This document shows, piece after piece, positions 6,591 through 13,119 of a DNA stretch of 20,595 nt. The stretch is from UMGS1484 sp045661365. GTDB taxonomy: Bacteria > Bacillota > Clostridia > Oscillospirales > Acutalibacteraceae. Both the position numbers and the translations under genes were made by a program. Each line of letters begins with the position of its first letter. Within the stretch, counting starts at the first letter, position 1. The notes below the pieces were generated by a model. The model did no database searches. It was not told the origin of the DNA and saw only the letters and a program-made list of their open reading frames with translations. The stretch is from NCBI GenBank assembly GCA_045661365.1, contig JAZRFL010000018.1, positions 1 to 20,595 on the forward strand. Direction: 5' to 3'.

Positions 6591-8126
6591 TTATTTATCA
6601 GCTTTAACCGCTTGATAGGTTTCAACAATCTGTTGCTCCGGTTTCCCTGTAAGCAAACTAACAACCACAATAACAACAAGTCCCAAAACAAAGGCGGGCA
6701 ACAATTCATATATACTCCATACACCGCCAAGAGGAGCGACAAGGAATTTCCAAATAAATACCATAGCGCCACCAGAGAGCATACCGGCAATTGCACCCCA
6801 CTTGTTGGCGCGTTTCCAGAACAAAGCAGCCAACATAACAGGACCGAACGCGGCACCAAACCCTGCCCATGCAAATGAAACGATATCAAACACAGAACTT
6901 TCAGGGTCGCGCGCAAGGAAAATGGCAATTACAGAAATTACAATGACCGAAATACGTGCCAACCACATAGAGGATTTTACCGACATTTTGACACCAAATG
7001 TTTCTTGGACAACGTTTTGAGAAACGCTGGAAGCAGCAGCTAACAATTGAGAGTCAGCCGTAGACATGGTAGAAGCCAAAATCCCTGCTAAAATAATACC
7101 GGCTGTGACAGCGGGAACCCAGCCGAAAGCACCCAAAAATTTGGCAATGTCAACAATAATGGTCTCAGCGGCAGAAGCATCGGCATAAGTAGGCAGAACG
7201 CCTTCTTTCATAAGGCTATAGCCAACAACACCAATCAATACCGCAACACCCATGGAAATAACGACCCAAATAGAAGCGACGCGACGAGAAACTTTTAATT
7301 TGTTTTTGTCTTCAATTGCCATAAATCGAAGCAAAACATGAGGCATACCGAAGTAACCAAGACCCCAGGCCAAAGTGGAAGCAACAGGCAATGCCCCGTA
7401 ACTACCGGTTTCGCCCTTGGCAACGTTAAAGCCTTCAAAAAGATTCAAGTACCCATCCATACCTTGTACATTGGCAAATACAGAATCAAAACCGTTGATC
7501 AAACCTTCACTAAAGCCAACAACTACAAACAAAGCAATGGTCATAATAATGCTTTGAACAAAGTCGGTGGTCGAAGCTGCCAAAAAGCCACCTAAGGTGC
7601 AATATAGTACAATAACAGCCGCACTAATAATCATGGCGGTCATATAGTCCATATCAAATAAACTGGCAAACAACTTACCGCATGCTGCAAAGCCGGAAGC
7701 GGTATAAGGAATAAAAAACACAATAATAAACAATGCGGCAACTGTAGTCAAAATACGAGTTTTATCGCCAAAACGTTTGCTGAAAAAATCAGGAATCGTA
7801 AAGGCATCAACTCGTTGGCTATATACACGCAAACGTTTTGCAACCAATAGCCAGTTGAGATATGTACCGATGGCAAGACCAATAGCAGTCCAAGAAGCTT
7901 CAGCCAAACCACCCATCATAGCAACCGCAGGCAGACCCATCAAAAGCCAACCACTCATATCAGAGGCTTCCGCACTCATTGCAGTAACATAGGGACCAAG
8001 TTTTCTACCGCCTAAGAAAAAATCGCCGGAGCTTTTTGTTTTAGCGGAAGCTTTGATACCAATTGCAATCATCATTACCATATAAAATGCAATGGTACCC
8101 AAAATAATCCATGTTGTCGTAGACAT
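6591..8126 (-). CDS. putP: Sodium/proline symporter (PutP family)
   Basis: A 511-aa secondary transporter of the solute:sodium symporter family that imports proline with Na+. The sequence shows about 13 hydrophobic segments and PutP hallmarks: FFLGGRKLGPYVTAMSAEAS with DMSGWLLMGLP (D56 matches the essential Asp of E. coli PutP), WLLVAKRLRVYS, and the TM9 sodium-site motif ILASTMSTADSQLL with its Ser-Thr pair. The ATG at 8124-8126 is chosen for AAGGAG five nt upstream and fit to the family N-terminus; a longer open frame reaches 8222 but starts inside the -35 box. Length is normal for the family. It has its own near-perfect promoter and ends at the terminator 6537-6573. Proline is both a nutrient and an osmoprotectant, which matches the aquaporin gene upstream. 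Confidence 0.93.
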   Translation of the reverse strand: MSTTTWIILGTIAFYMVMMIAIGIKASAKTKSSGDFFLGGRKLGPYVTAMSAEASDMSGWLLMGLPAVAMMGGLAEASWTAIGLAIGTYLNWLLVAKRLRVYSQRVDAFTIPDFFSKRFGDKTRILTTVAALFIIVFFIPYTASGFAACGKLFASLFDMDYMTAMIISAAVIVLYCTLGGFLAASTTDFVQSIIMTIALFVVVGFSEGLINGFDSVFANVQGMDGYLNLFEGFNVAKGETGSYGALPVASTLAWGLGYFGMPHVLLRFMAIEDKNKLKVSRRVASIWVVISMGVAVLIGVVGYSLMKEGVLPTYADASAAETIIVDIAKFLGAFGWVPAVTAGIILAGILASTMSTADSQLLAAASSVSQNVVQETFGVKMSVKSSMWLARISVIVISVIAIFLARDPESSVFDIVSFAWAGFGAAFGPVMLAALFWKRANKWGAIAGMLSGGAMVFIWKFLVAPLGGVWSIYELLPAFVLGLVVIVVVSLLTGKPEQQIVETYQAVKADK

Positions 8127-8193
8127 TTTGTCTCCTTCTTTCTCAAAAAATACAAAAATCTCATACCCTTTGAATATGAAACAATACCTCTTT

Positions 8194-8222
8194 ATTATAT
8201 CGATACTTGTCACCAATGTCAA
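8194..8222 (-). promoter_or_regulatory. Consensus sigma-A promoter of putP
   Basis: TTGACA (8217-8222), 17-nt spacer, TATAAT (8194-8199): both hexamers are perfect. The leader of about 60 nt contains a short TCATA...TATGA inverted repeat. Confidence 0.92.
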
Positions 8223-8263
8223 TACAAATATTTTACTACTTTAAATCGATATCTCATTAAAGC

Positions 8264-8292
8264 AAAAAGCCCTCTCGTTTTGCGAGAGGGCA
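8264..8292 (-). terminator. Terminator of the aquaporin gene
   Basis: A nine-pair perfect stem (GCCCTCTCG with CGAGAGGGC, 8269-8291) with a 5-nt loop, followed on the minus strand by TTTTT. No T-run follows in the other direction. Confidence 0.9.
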
Positions 8293-8307
8293 AAATTGTT
8301 TTTTAAA

Positions 8308-8979
8308 CTATTCTTCTTTTTGACCGGTAGCCAAGAATTTATAAACCAAAGCCGCCAAAACACCGCCAACCAACGGAGCAACAATAAATACCCATACATT
8401 GGAAAGGGCATCACCACCAACAAACAAGGCGGGACCAAAGCTACGAGCAGGATTCACTGAGGTTCCGGTAAAGTAAATACCGAAAATGTGCACCAAAGTC
8501 AACGTGAAACCAATTACAATACCTGCAATGCCGCTAAATCCTTTTTTGGAGGTAACTCCTAAAATAGCGATTACAAATACAAAGGTCAAGATCACTTCTA
8601 CCACCATGGATAAAAGAACATCACCCTTAAACAAGCCATTTTGGCCCAAAGCTTTGTTGTCACCAACCAAAGCCCATAAAACAGCCGCACCGGCAATGGC
8701 ACCGGCAAATTGAGCTACAATATACCCGATAAAATCTTTTACCGACATTTTTCCGCTTACCAACAGAGCGATGGAAACAGCGGGATTAATGTGGCAACCG
8801 GAAATATTGCCAATTGAGTATGCCATGGCCACGATCACCAAACCAAATGCCAAAGCAGTCAGCAAATATGCTACATTTGCATCGGCAGTACAACCTGCAA
8901 CCACTGCAGTGCCGCAAGCAAAGAGAACCAATACAAAAGCACCGATAAACTCTGCCACATATTTTCTTACAGATTCCAT
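8308..8979 (-). CDS. aqpZ: Water-selective aquaporin (AqpZ-type MIP channel)
   Basis: A 223-aa major intrinsic protein with six membrane segments and two half-helix NPA motifs: HINPAVS (NPA 65-67) and SVNPARS (176-178). The aromatic/arginine selectivity filter matches E. coli AqpZ: F45, H164, T173 and R179, with the same 9 and 6 residue spacings as H174-T183-R189 there. Glycerol facilitators carry Gly and Asp-containing variants at these places and are longer, so water conduction is favoured. The ATG at 8977-8979 follows AGGAGG by 8 nt. The gene is monocistronic between its own promoter and terminator. Neighbouring putP and a CLC transporter suggest a shared role in coping with osmotic or ionic change, but each has its own promoter. 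Confidence 0.93.
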   Translation of the reverse strand: MESVRKYVAEFIGAFVLVLFACGTAVVAGCTADANVAYLLTALAFGLVIVAMAYSIGNISGCHINPAVSIALLVSGKMSVKDFIGYIVAQFAGAIAGAAVLWALVGDNKALGQNGLFKGDVLLSMVVEVILTFVFVIAILGVTSKKGFSGIAGIVIGFTLTLVHIFGIYFTGTSVNPARSFGPALFVGGDALSNVWVFIVAPLVGGVLAALVYKFLATGQKEE

Positions 8980-9023
8980 AAAAACAGCCTCCTAAAAAAT
9001 ATATTTGAGGTATAACCACATTA

Positions 9024-9052
9024 AGAATACCACAATATCTTGCAATTGTAAA
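9024..9052 (-). promoter_or_regulatory. Promoter of aqpZ
   Basis: TTTACA (9047-9052), 17-nt spacer, TATTCT (9024-9029) preceded by TGG (extended -10). Leader about 40 nt. Confidence 0.7.
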
Positions 9053-9077
9053 GCAGTTTTTAACAAATGCTTGTGTT

Positions 9078-10292
9078 TTATATCATTTCCTGGGAAAACC
9101 TTTGAGAACTATATAGGCTGATTTTCCCCGAAACCACCGAGGCAACCGCAATCGCAATACCGAAAAATATAAAACCTTGCCCGCCAAACAGCTCTACCGC
9201 AATGACAATGGTTGCCAAAGGACAATTAGTTGCCCCGCAAAACATAGCAACCATACCAATCGCCGCACCGAATGCGACAGGAAAACCCAAAGCAAGCGAC
9301 AAGGCGCATCCCAAAGCCGCACCCATAAATAAGGTAGGAACAATTTCGCCACCTTTATAGCCAACCGAAACGCAAATAACCGTAAACAAAAGTTTAAGCA
9401 AAAGCGCTTCAACACCAACCGTATGTCCGTGAAAAATATCTTCAATTACCCCTATACCACTGCCGTTGTAATCATACCTTCCCATAAGAGCAACTGCAAT
9501 CGCAATAAAAGAACCTCCACAGAAAACACGAATATAAGAATTGGGAATCAGTTTTTGTGCTACTCTGCTACCCTTTCGTAAAAAATAACAAAAGACTGCA
9601 CTTATAACTCCACCGACAATGCCAAGCAACGCTACTGCAAAAATATTAAGCACAGAAACGGAAGGAACAACCGAAACGGCAAATGATTCGCCATGCGCTC
9701 CTATAGCCGTAGCCGTAATATGGGCAGTCACTGAGGATAAAAGAGCGGGAGCAAATGCGCGAAACGAATAACTCCCTATGGTTAATACTTCTAGCGAAAA
9801 AACACACGCACCGATCGGTGTACCAAAAGCCGCAGAAAACAATGCCGCCATACCGCATATGGTAAGATTTTGTTGTTCTTGCTCACCAATATGAAACAAA
9901 CTACCAACCATACCTGACACACTGCCGCCAAGCTGTAATGCCGCCCCCTCTTTGCCAACCGACGCACCAAACAAGTGACTGAATACGGAACAAACAAATA
10001 TAGCGGGAGCTAACCAAAAGGAAACTTTTTTACCGGTACGAGCCATGTCAAAAATCTGATTTGTACCCAGCGATTCTATACCAAGCAACCGGTATATACC
10101 TACGGTTGCCAACCCTGCAAGGGGTAACAAATATATCAACCAACTGTTGTCAATCCGTGTTTTGGTAACAGCAGAAATTGCTAATACAAACAAACCACCC
10201 AACAAACCACAAACAGCACCCAGTGTAACACTGAGCACCAACCATTTGCCAACTGTCAACAGCCGCTTGCCATCTTTTAATATGCGATTCAA
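9078..10292 (-). CDS. CLC-family anion transporter, resembling the CLC-F fluoride/proton antiporters
   Basis: A roughly 404-aa CLC protein with the internally repeated, 18-helix-like hydrophobic pattern and no C-terminal CBS domains. The external-gate glutamate is in GASVGKEGAALQLGG (E115). The usual chloride motif GSGIP is replaced by LGTNQIF (about 75-81), and the helix N region reads GYKGGEIVPTLFMGAALG instead of GxFxP. From memory, GREGT-like, GNx-like and GGEVTP-like forms are marks of the fluoride-exporting CLC-F clade, so F-/H+ exchange is likely but not proven. The start is taken as TTG 10290-10292 because GAGGTG lies 8 nt upstream; a GTG at 10299-10301 overlaps that ribosome binding site. 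The short leader has no visible fluoride riboswitch. An ordinary chloride transporter is the alternative. Confidence 0.85.
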   Translation of the reverse strand: MNRILKDGKRLLTVGKWLVLSVTLGAVCGLLGGLFVLAISAVTKTRIDNSWLIYLLPLAGLATVGIYRLLGIESLGTNQIFDMARTGKKVSFWLAPAIFVCSVFSHLFGASVGKEGAALQLGGSVSGMVGSLFHIGEQEQQNLTICGMAALFSAAFGTPIGACVFSLEVLTIGSYSFRAFAPALLSSVTAHITATAIGAHGESFAVSVVPSVSVLNIFAVALLGIVGGVISAVFCYFLRKGSRVAQKLIPNSYIRVFCGGSFIAIAVALMGRYDYNGSGIGVIEDIFHGHTVGVEALLLKLLFTVICVSVGYKGGEIVPTLFMGAALGCALSLALGFPVAFGAAIGMVAMFCGATNCPLATIVIAVELFGGQGFIFFGIAIAVASVVSGKISLYSSQRFSQEMI

Positions 10293-10326
10293 ATTATGCA
10301 CACCTCAACATGTCAGATTATCTTTA

Positions 10327-10355
10327 AGTATACCACAAGCAACAAAATTTGTCAA
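10327..10355 (-). promoter_or_regulatory. Promoter of the CLC transporter
   Basis: TTGACA (10350-10355), 17-nt spacer, TATACT (10327-10332) with an upstream TGG. Leader about 30 nt, too short for a riboswitch. Confidence 0.85.
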
Positions 10356-10361
10356 AATATT

Positions 10362-10393
10362 ATAGAAAACCCCTCAAAACGCTTGAGGGGTTT
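10362..10393 (-). terminator. Terminator of the acyltransferase-PAP2 operon
   Basis: On the minus strand AAACCCCTCAA and TTGAGGGGTTT form an 11-pair stem (arms 10383-10393 and 10368-10378) with a 4-nt GCGT loop, ending in TTTTCT. It starts a few bases after the PAP2 stop codon. Confidence 0.9.
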
Positions 10394-10397
10394 ACAT

Positions 10398-11084
10398 CTA
10401 TTCTTTGATCGCTTCTTTGTGTAATTTATTTTTCCAATAACCACCGTAAGCTATAGCCTCTGCTAACACACACACAGGAATCGCTACGTAAGCGTCAACA
10501 ATGGAATGCTGTTTAATAAATACAGTAGACATACATATTAAAATCACCGAAATTAAAACAAATGTCTTCCACCATTTAGAAACACATTTTTCTTTAAACC
10601 ATGCCGATGCAATCCCTACAGAATATGCTACGTGCAAAGATGGGCAAACATTCGTGTCGGTATCGAATGAATAGATCAACCCTATTACACGAGTAAGCAC
10701 ATTATCACGTTCAAAGGTGTCAGGGCGCAGATCTTGCATATTGGGATAAGCTATGTAAATAGCCATGGCAACCACTTGCGTAATGATAATAAACAATTGG
10801 AACCGTTTGAACCCTTTTGGATTATACAGGGCAAAATACAACAATGTGACTACGATCAACAAATACCAAAAAACGTAGGGAATCACAAACCATTCGCAAA
10901 AAGGAATTACATCATCTAACCAATTGTGCACCACATGACATTGTTCCACGGGGATGAAATTTTCGGTTAAAAAATAAAGCGAAAAATACCCGACCCAACC
11001 CAACAAAAATAACAAATGATTAAATTGCGGGTCGGTCAATTTAGAAAAGCGAAACTGGCGATAGTCCACAACAGGCTTACGCAT
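10398..11084 (-). CDS. PAP2-superfamily membrane phosphatase/transferase (AUR1-like)
   Basis: A 228-aa protein with about six membrane segments. It has the PAP2 C2 motif CPSLHVAYS (S149, H151) and a C3 motif in STVFIKQHSIVDAY (H193, D197), the charge-relay pair. In C3 the common SR is ST, and H-x3-D spacing matches the PAP2_3/AUR1-like branch that moves phosphoryl head groups on lipids as well as removing phosphate. The ATG at 11082-11084 has AAGGAG seven nt upstream; that site contains the last codons and stop of the acyltransferase gene, so the two are translationally linked (4-nt gap). A role in phospholipid or glycolipid synthesis with that partner is inferred; the substrate (phosphatidate, undecaprenyl diphosphate or other) cannot be read from sequence. 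Confidence 0.85.
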   Translation of the reverse strand: MRKPVVDYRQFRFSKLTDPQFNHLLFLLGWVGYFSLYFLTENFIPVEQCHVVHNWLDDVIPFCEWFVIPYVFWYLLIVVTLLYFALYNPKGFKRFQLFIIITQVVAMAIYIAYPNMQDLRPDTFERDNVLTRVIGLIYSFDTDTNVCPSLHVAYSVGIASAWFKEKCVSKWWKTFVLISVILICMSTVFIKQHSIVDAYVAIPVCVLAEAIAYGGYWKNKLHKEAIKE

Positions 11085-11088
11085 ATAA

Positions 11089-11841
11089 CTACTCCTTTTC
11101 AACACGATTATACGGATACAATTTTTTGGGAATATTTCGGTAAGGCACCACTTGATGATACGGCAAAGACTCGGCAAGCTTGGTTATTTCAGACATCATG
11201 CAATCACAAATTCTTTGCCGTTCCAGATCTTTATCATTTTCCGGTTGATAAACCACGGGCTCACCAAACACAATTTTATTTAACTTGGGAGATAAGTACA
11301 TGGGAACGAATTGCAACACGATCCCGGTCTTTTTGTAGTACAACCGCGCGACATCAACAAAATTTGTTTGAAAATCATAGACAATATGATTGTGCTTTAC
11401 GTCGTGTTCGGGAAATATTACAATATGATTCCCCTCGCACAATTTTTTCACCGTCTTTTTAAAGGTAGAAACAATGCGCGCATCACGATCGACCGAAATG
11501 GTTTGTGCATTATTGAACAAAAAAGAGGCCACTGGGGCGATCGCATAAGATGCTGCTTTATAAAACCAATGGCTACGTTTAGGTTTTTGCGACCAAAAAT
11601 CTTGAAACGCATAGGCGGGCACTTCTTTTAAGCGCATCATCTCCCCTGCGCACCAGGTATAACGCTTATGTGGTAAATAAAGCTCACAAGCGAGCGGACC
11701 GTGCAATTGGCTATGATTGCCAACCAATATGGATGGTTGCTCGGGCAAATGCTCAAGACCTTCGACGGTATACCTTTTATAAACAAGTTTGACAATCGAT
11801 TTTATACCCTTATAAAAAATCGAGGGTTTTTCCTGACTCAT
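11089..11841 (-). CDS. PlsC-like lysophospholipid acyltransferase, divergent
   Basis: A 250-aa protein of the glycerophospholipid acyltransferase fold. The line TVEGLEHLPEQPSILVGNHS leads into motif I (N42 H43 SQLHG), SVDRDAR resembles motif II, and VIFPEHDVKHN (143-146) stands for motif III FPEG. In motif I the canonical HxxxxD aspartate is a glycine (H43-SQLH-G), and the FPEG glycine is a histidine, so this is a divergent subfamily or has different chemistry. Start: the ATG at 11839-11841 is preferred, with an AAGGGAAG-like site upstream; an ATG at 11860-11862 lacks a ribosome binding site and lies just past a -10-like sequence. It heads a two-gene operon with the PAP2 protein, pointing to sequential steps in membrane lipid assembly. 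Confidence 0.83.
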   Translation of the reverse strand: MSQEKPSIFYKGIKSIVKLVYKRYTVEGLEHLPEQPSILVGNHSQLHGPLACELYLPHKRYTWCAGEMMRLKEVPAYAFQDFWSQKPKRSHWFYKAASYAIAPVASFLFNNAQTISVDRDARIVSTFKKTVKKLCEGNHIVIFPEHDVKHNHIVYDFQTNFVDVARLYYKKTGIVLQFVPMYLSPKLNKIVFGEPVVYQPENDKDLERQRICDCMMSEITKLAESLPYHQVVPYRNIPKKLYPYNRVEKE

Positions 11842-11878
11842 ACCCCAAGCTTCCCTTTTCATAAATTATACAAGAGTC

Positions 11879-11906
11879 ATTATACCATTGAATTTAAAAA
11901 ATGCAA
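11879..11906 (-). promoter_or_regulatory. Promoter of the acyltransferase-PAP2 operon
   Basis: TTGCAT (11901-11906), 16-nt spacer, TATAAT (11879-11884) with an upstream TGG. A second TATAAT at 11865-11870 has no good -35. The short leader disfavours the first possible ATG. Confidence 0.7.
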
Positions 11907-11950
11907 GTTCTTTTCGAAGATGTTTATAAAACCGCATCAAATAGAAAAAA

Positions 11951-11990
11951 TGTAAAAAAAGAATCCTTGTACCGATGGTACAAGGATTCT
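11951..11990 (-). terminator. Strong terminator of the lipoprotein gene
   Basis: A 14-pair perfect stem (11960-11973 with 11977-11990) with a 3-nt loop, followed on the minus strand by seven T and then more T-rich sequence. It lies about 50 nt past the lipoprotein stop; nothing else is seen in that gap. Confidence 0.93.
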
Positions 11991-12038
11991 GATTGCTGTG
12001 AGACTAGTTAAGCTCGGGGAACAATTTTTCAAACACAT

Positions 12039-12410
12039 TTATTCTCCCAAGCCGCCTAAATTGCTAAGTCTGTACGCTGCAGTATCATTACAGCGTGTTT
12101 CTGCTTCCGAACGAGGATAACCTACATAGAAACAAAGAACTTCCCCATTTCGAAGTTCAGCATAACCCCATTCGTTAGATTCCGTTTCAACCAAGTAATA
12201 TTCGTAATCATGATTGTATGCTTTCTGGGTTTTAACCAAACTAATATCCTTAATCTCGACGTCGATTGGCTCCTCACTAGGAGGATCAGTGGCCTGCGTT
12301 AAATTTAAAATCGATTTCGCATTTGTTTCCTCTGGAGAGTCTGAAGCAGCGCAACCCATCAAACAAGCTAACAACATCAGAAACAAAATAAGTGCCAATG
12401 CCTTTTTCAT
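12039..12410 (-). CDS. Small predicted lipoprotein of unknown function
   Basis: A 123-aa protein not recognised as a known family. It begins MKKALALILFLMLLACLMGC, a lipoprotein signal with lipobox L-M-G-C (lipidated Cys20), so it should be anchored to the outer face of the membrane. A 25-residue acidic/polar linker with SPEE and PPSEEP follows, then a ~75-residue domain rich in aromatics (YNHDYEYYLVE, WGYAELRNGEVLCFYVGYPR) that ends in a Gly-rich tail. The ATG at 12408-12410 is chosen with GGGAGG eight nt upstream; a GTG nine bases earlier overlaps the ribosome binding site. It is transcribed divergently from a ribbon-helix-helix gene, and a palindrome covers its -10 box, so repression by that protein is plausible. 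Confidence 0.8.
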   Translation of the reverse strand: MKKALALILFLMLLACLMGCAASDSPEETNAKSILNLTQATDPPSEEPIDVEIKDISLVKTQKAYNHDYEYYLVETESNEWGYAELRNGEVLCFYVGYPRSEAETRCNDTAAYRLSNLGGLGE

Positions 12411-12427
12411 TATTATCACCTCCCTTT

Positions 12428-12457
12428 ATGTTATAAATTATAACATATATTTATAAC
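12428..12457. promoter_or_regulatory. Palindromic operator candidate between lipoprotein and RHH genes
   Basis: ATGTTATAA-A-TTATAACAT (12428-12446) is a perfect 9-bp inverted repeat around one base. A third half-site TTATAAC (12451-12457) repeats the second one at a 13-bp offset. The array overlaps the lipoprotein -10 box and transcription start. Ribbon-helix-helix repressors typically bind such paired half-sites near their own gene. Confidence 0.6.
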
Positions 12458-12466
12458 ACTTGTCAA
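12437..12466 (-). promoter_or_regulatory. Promoter of the lipoprotein gene
   Basis: TTGACA (12461-12466), 18-nt spacer, TATAAT (12437-12442), both hexamers perfect. The -10 box is inside the palindrome at 12428-12446. Confidence 0.85.
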
Positions 12467-12494
12467 GTCATAATATTGGTGAGGTGATTATAGT

Positions 12495-12683
12495 ATGGAA
12501 GAAAAACTGATTATAAACAAAAAGGCACTAAAAGGTGAAGATGGTTATAAAACCTTTTCAATCAGAATCAAAGAAGAAACGGTTGCGAATCTTGACAAAT
12601 TGGCAGAGGAAACCAATCGTTCCAGAAACGAACTCATAAATATTTTACTTGATTACGCAATCAACAATAGCGAAGTAAAATAA
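12495..12683 (+). CDS. Ribbon-helix-helix (CopG/Arc-like) DNA-binding protein
   Basis: A 62-aa protein, the only protein gene here on the plus strand. After a basic N-terminal tail (about 1-17) it shows the fold in order: a beta strand YKTFSIRIK (18-26), helix A ETVANLDKLAEETN (28-41), the turn RSRNE, and helix B ELINILLDYAINN (46-58). Alternating T-S-R side chains on the strand would contact the major groove as a dimer. The ATG at 12495 has GAGGTG eight nt upstream. A strong terminator follows. No toxin gene is adjacent, so it is unlikely to be an antitoxin; autoregulation and control of the divergent lipoprotein gene through the palindrome is the simplest reading. A weak plus-strand -10 (CATAAT, 12469-12474) has no clear -35. 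Confidence 0.87.
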   Translation: MEEKLIINKKALKGEDGYKTFSIRIKEETVANLDKLAEETNRSRNELINILLDYAINNSEVK

Positions 12684-12686
12684 CAG

Positions 12687-12723
12687 CAGCACCTGACTTC
12701 TTTTGGAAATCAGGTGCTGTTTT
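12687..12723 (+). terminator. Terminator of the RHH gene
   Basis: CAGCACCTGA (12687-12696) and TCAGGTGCTG (12710-12719) form a 10-pair perfect stem followed by TTTT. Confidence 0.9.
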
Positions 12724-12812
12724 CGTATGGTAGTTTTCGCTGAGTCACTACTTCCCAAAAATCCGAGTGTCTAAGAGAAAAGTGAAGAGTGATGAGGTAA
12801 AAGTGAAAAAAT

Positions 12813-12845
12813 AAAAATCCCCGTAACTTTCGTTACGAGGATTTT
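12813..12845 (-). terminator. Terminator of the tRNA-Thr/tRNA-Tyr operon
   Basis: A 15-pair stem around a short loop (AAAAATCCTCGTAAC against GTTACGGGGATTTTT on the minus strand) that begins at the base after the tRNA-Tyr CCA. The single non-Watson-Crick position is U-G only in minus-strand RNA, which supports this direction. A T-rich run follows. The remaining 90 nt to the RHH terminator hold only purine-rich sequence. Confidence 0.9.
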
Positions 12846-12930
12846 TGGTGGGAGCGGGTGGGTTCGAACCACCGAAGTCACTGACAACAGATTTACAGTC
12901 TGCCCCCTTTGGCCACTTGGGTACACTCCC
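12846..12930 (-). tRNA. tRNA-Tyr (anticodon GTA)
   Basis: 85 nt including an encoded CCA. Acceptor arms GGGAGTG and CGCTCCC pair along seven positions, the anticodon arm is CAGACTGTAAATCTG with GTA, the T loop is GGTTCGAACC, and a long variable arm marks the class II tRNA. Confidence 0.97.
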
Positions 12931-12956
12931 GAATATATTCACTTTGGCGTTTTTGG

Positions 12957-13032
12957 TGGAGCTGGTGGACGGACTCGAACCCCCGACCTGCTGATTACAA
13001 ATCAGCTGCTCTACCAACTGAGCTACACCAGC
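12957..13032 (-). tRNA. tRNA-Thr (anticodon TGT)
   Basis: 76 nt including an encoded CCA. Acceptor GCTGGTG pairs with CACCAGC; the D arm AGCTCAGTTGGTAGAGC, anticodon arm CTGATTTGTAATCAG (TGT) and T loop GGTTCGAGTCC are standard. First gene of a two-tRNA transcript, 26 nt ahead of tRNA-Tyr. Confidence 0.97.
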
Positions 13033-13055
13033 AAGTACTCCTGAACGCAAGTGAT

Positions 13056-13084
13056 ACTATACCATAGGCTTCATAAAAAGTCAA
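13056..13084 (-). promoter_or_regulatory. Promoter of the tRNA-Thr/tRNA-Tyr operon
   Basis: TTGACT (13079-13084), 17-nt spacer, TATAGT (13056-13061) with an upstream TGG; the start would lie about 15-20 nt before tRNA-Thr. Confidence 0.85.
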
Positions 13085-13119
13085 GCACTTTTTTTCAAAA
13101 ATTAAAAGTTTTTTGCAGA

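Noticed and set aside
10293..10326. Fluoride riboswitch before the CLC gene
   Set aside because: The leader is too short and lacks the conserved GGCGAUGG-like start and downstream pseudoknot sequence.
12495..12683. Antitoxin of a toxin-antitoxin pair
   Set aside because: A strong terminator and tRNA genes follow directly, and no toxin-sized open frame is adjacent on the same strand.
12724..12812. Purine-rich stretch with AAAGTGAAGAGTGA-like partial repeats
   Set aside because: Only two imperfect copies; no regular spacing, so not a CRISPR or a definite repeat element.
12748..13050. A 100-codon minus-strand open frame
   Set aside because: It runs through tRNA-Thr, tRNA-Tyr and their terminator; its peptide (for example GVAQLVEQLICNQQVGGSSP) is the familiar false translation of tRNA sequence.
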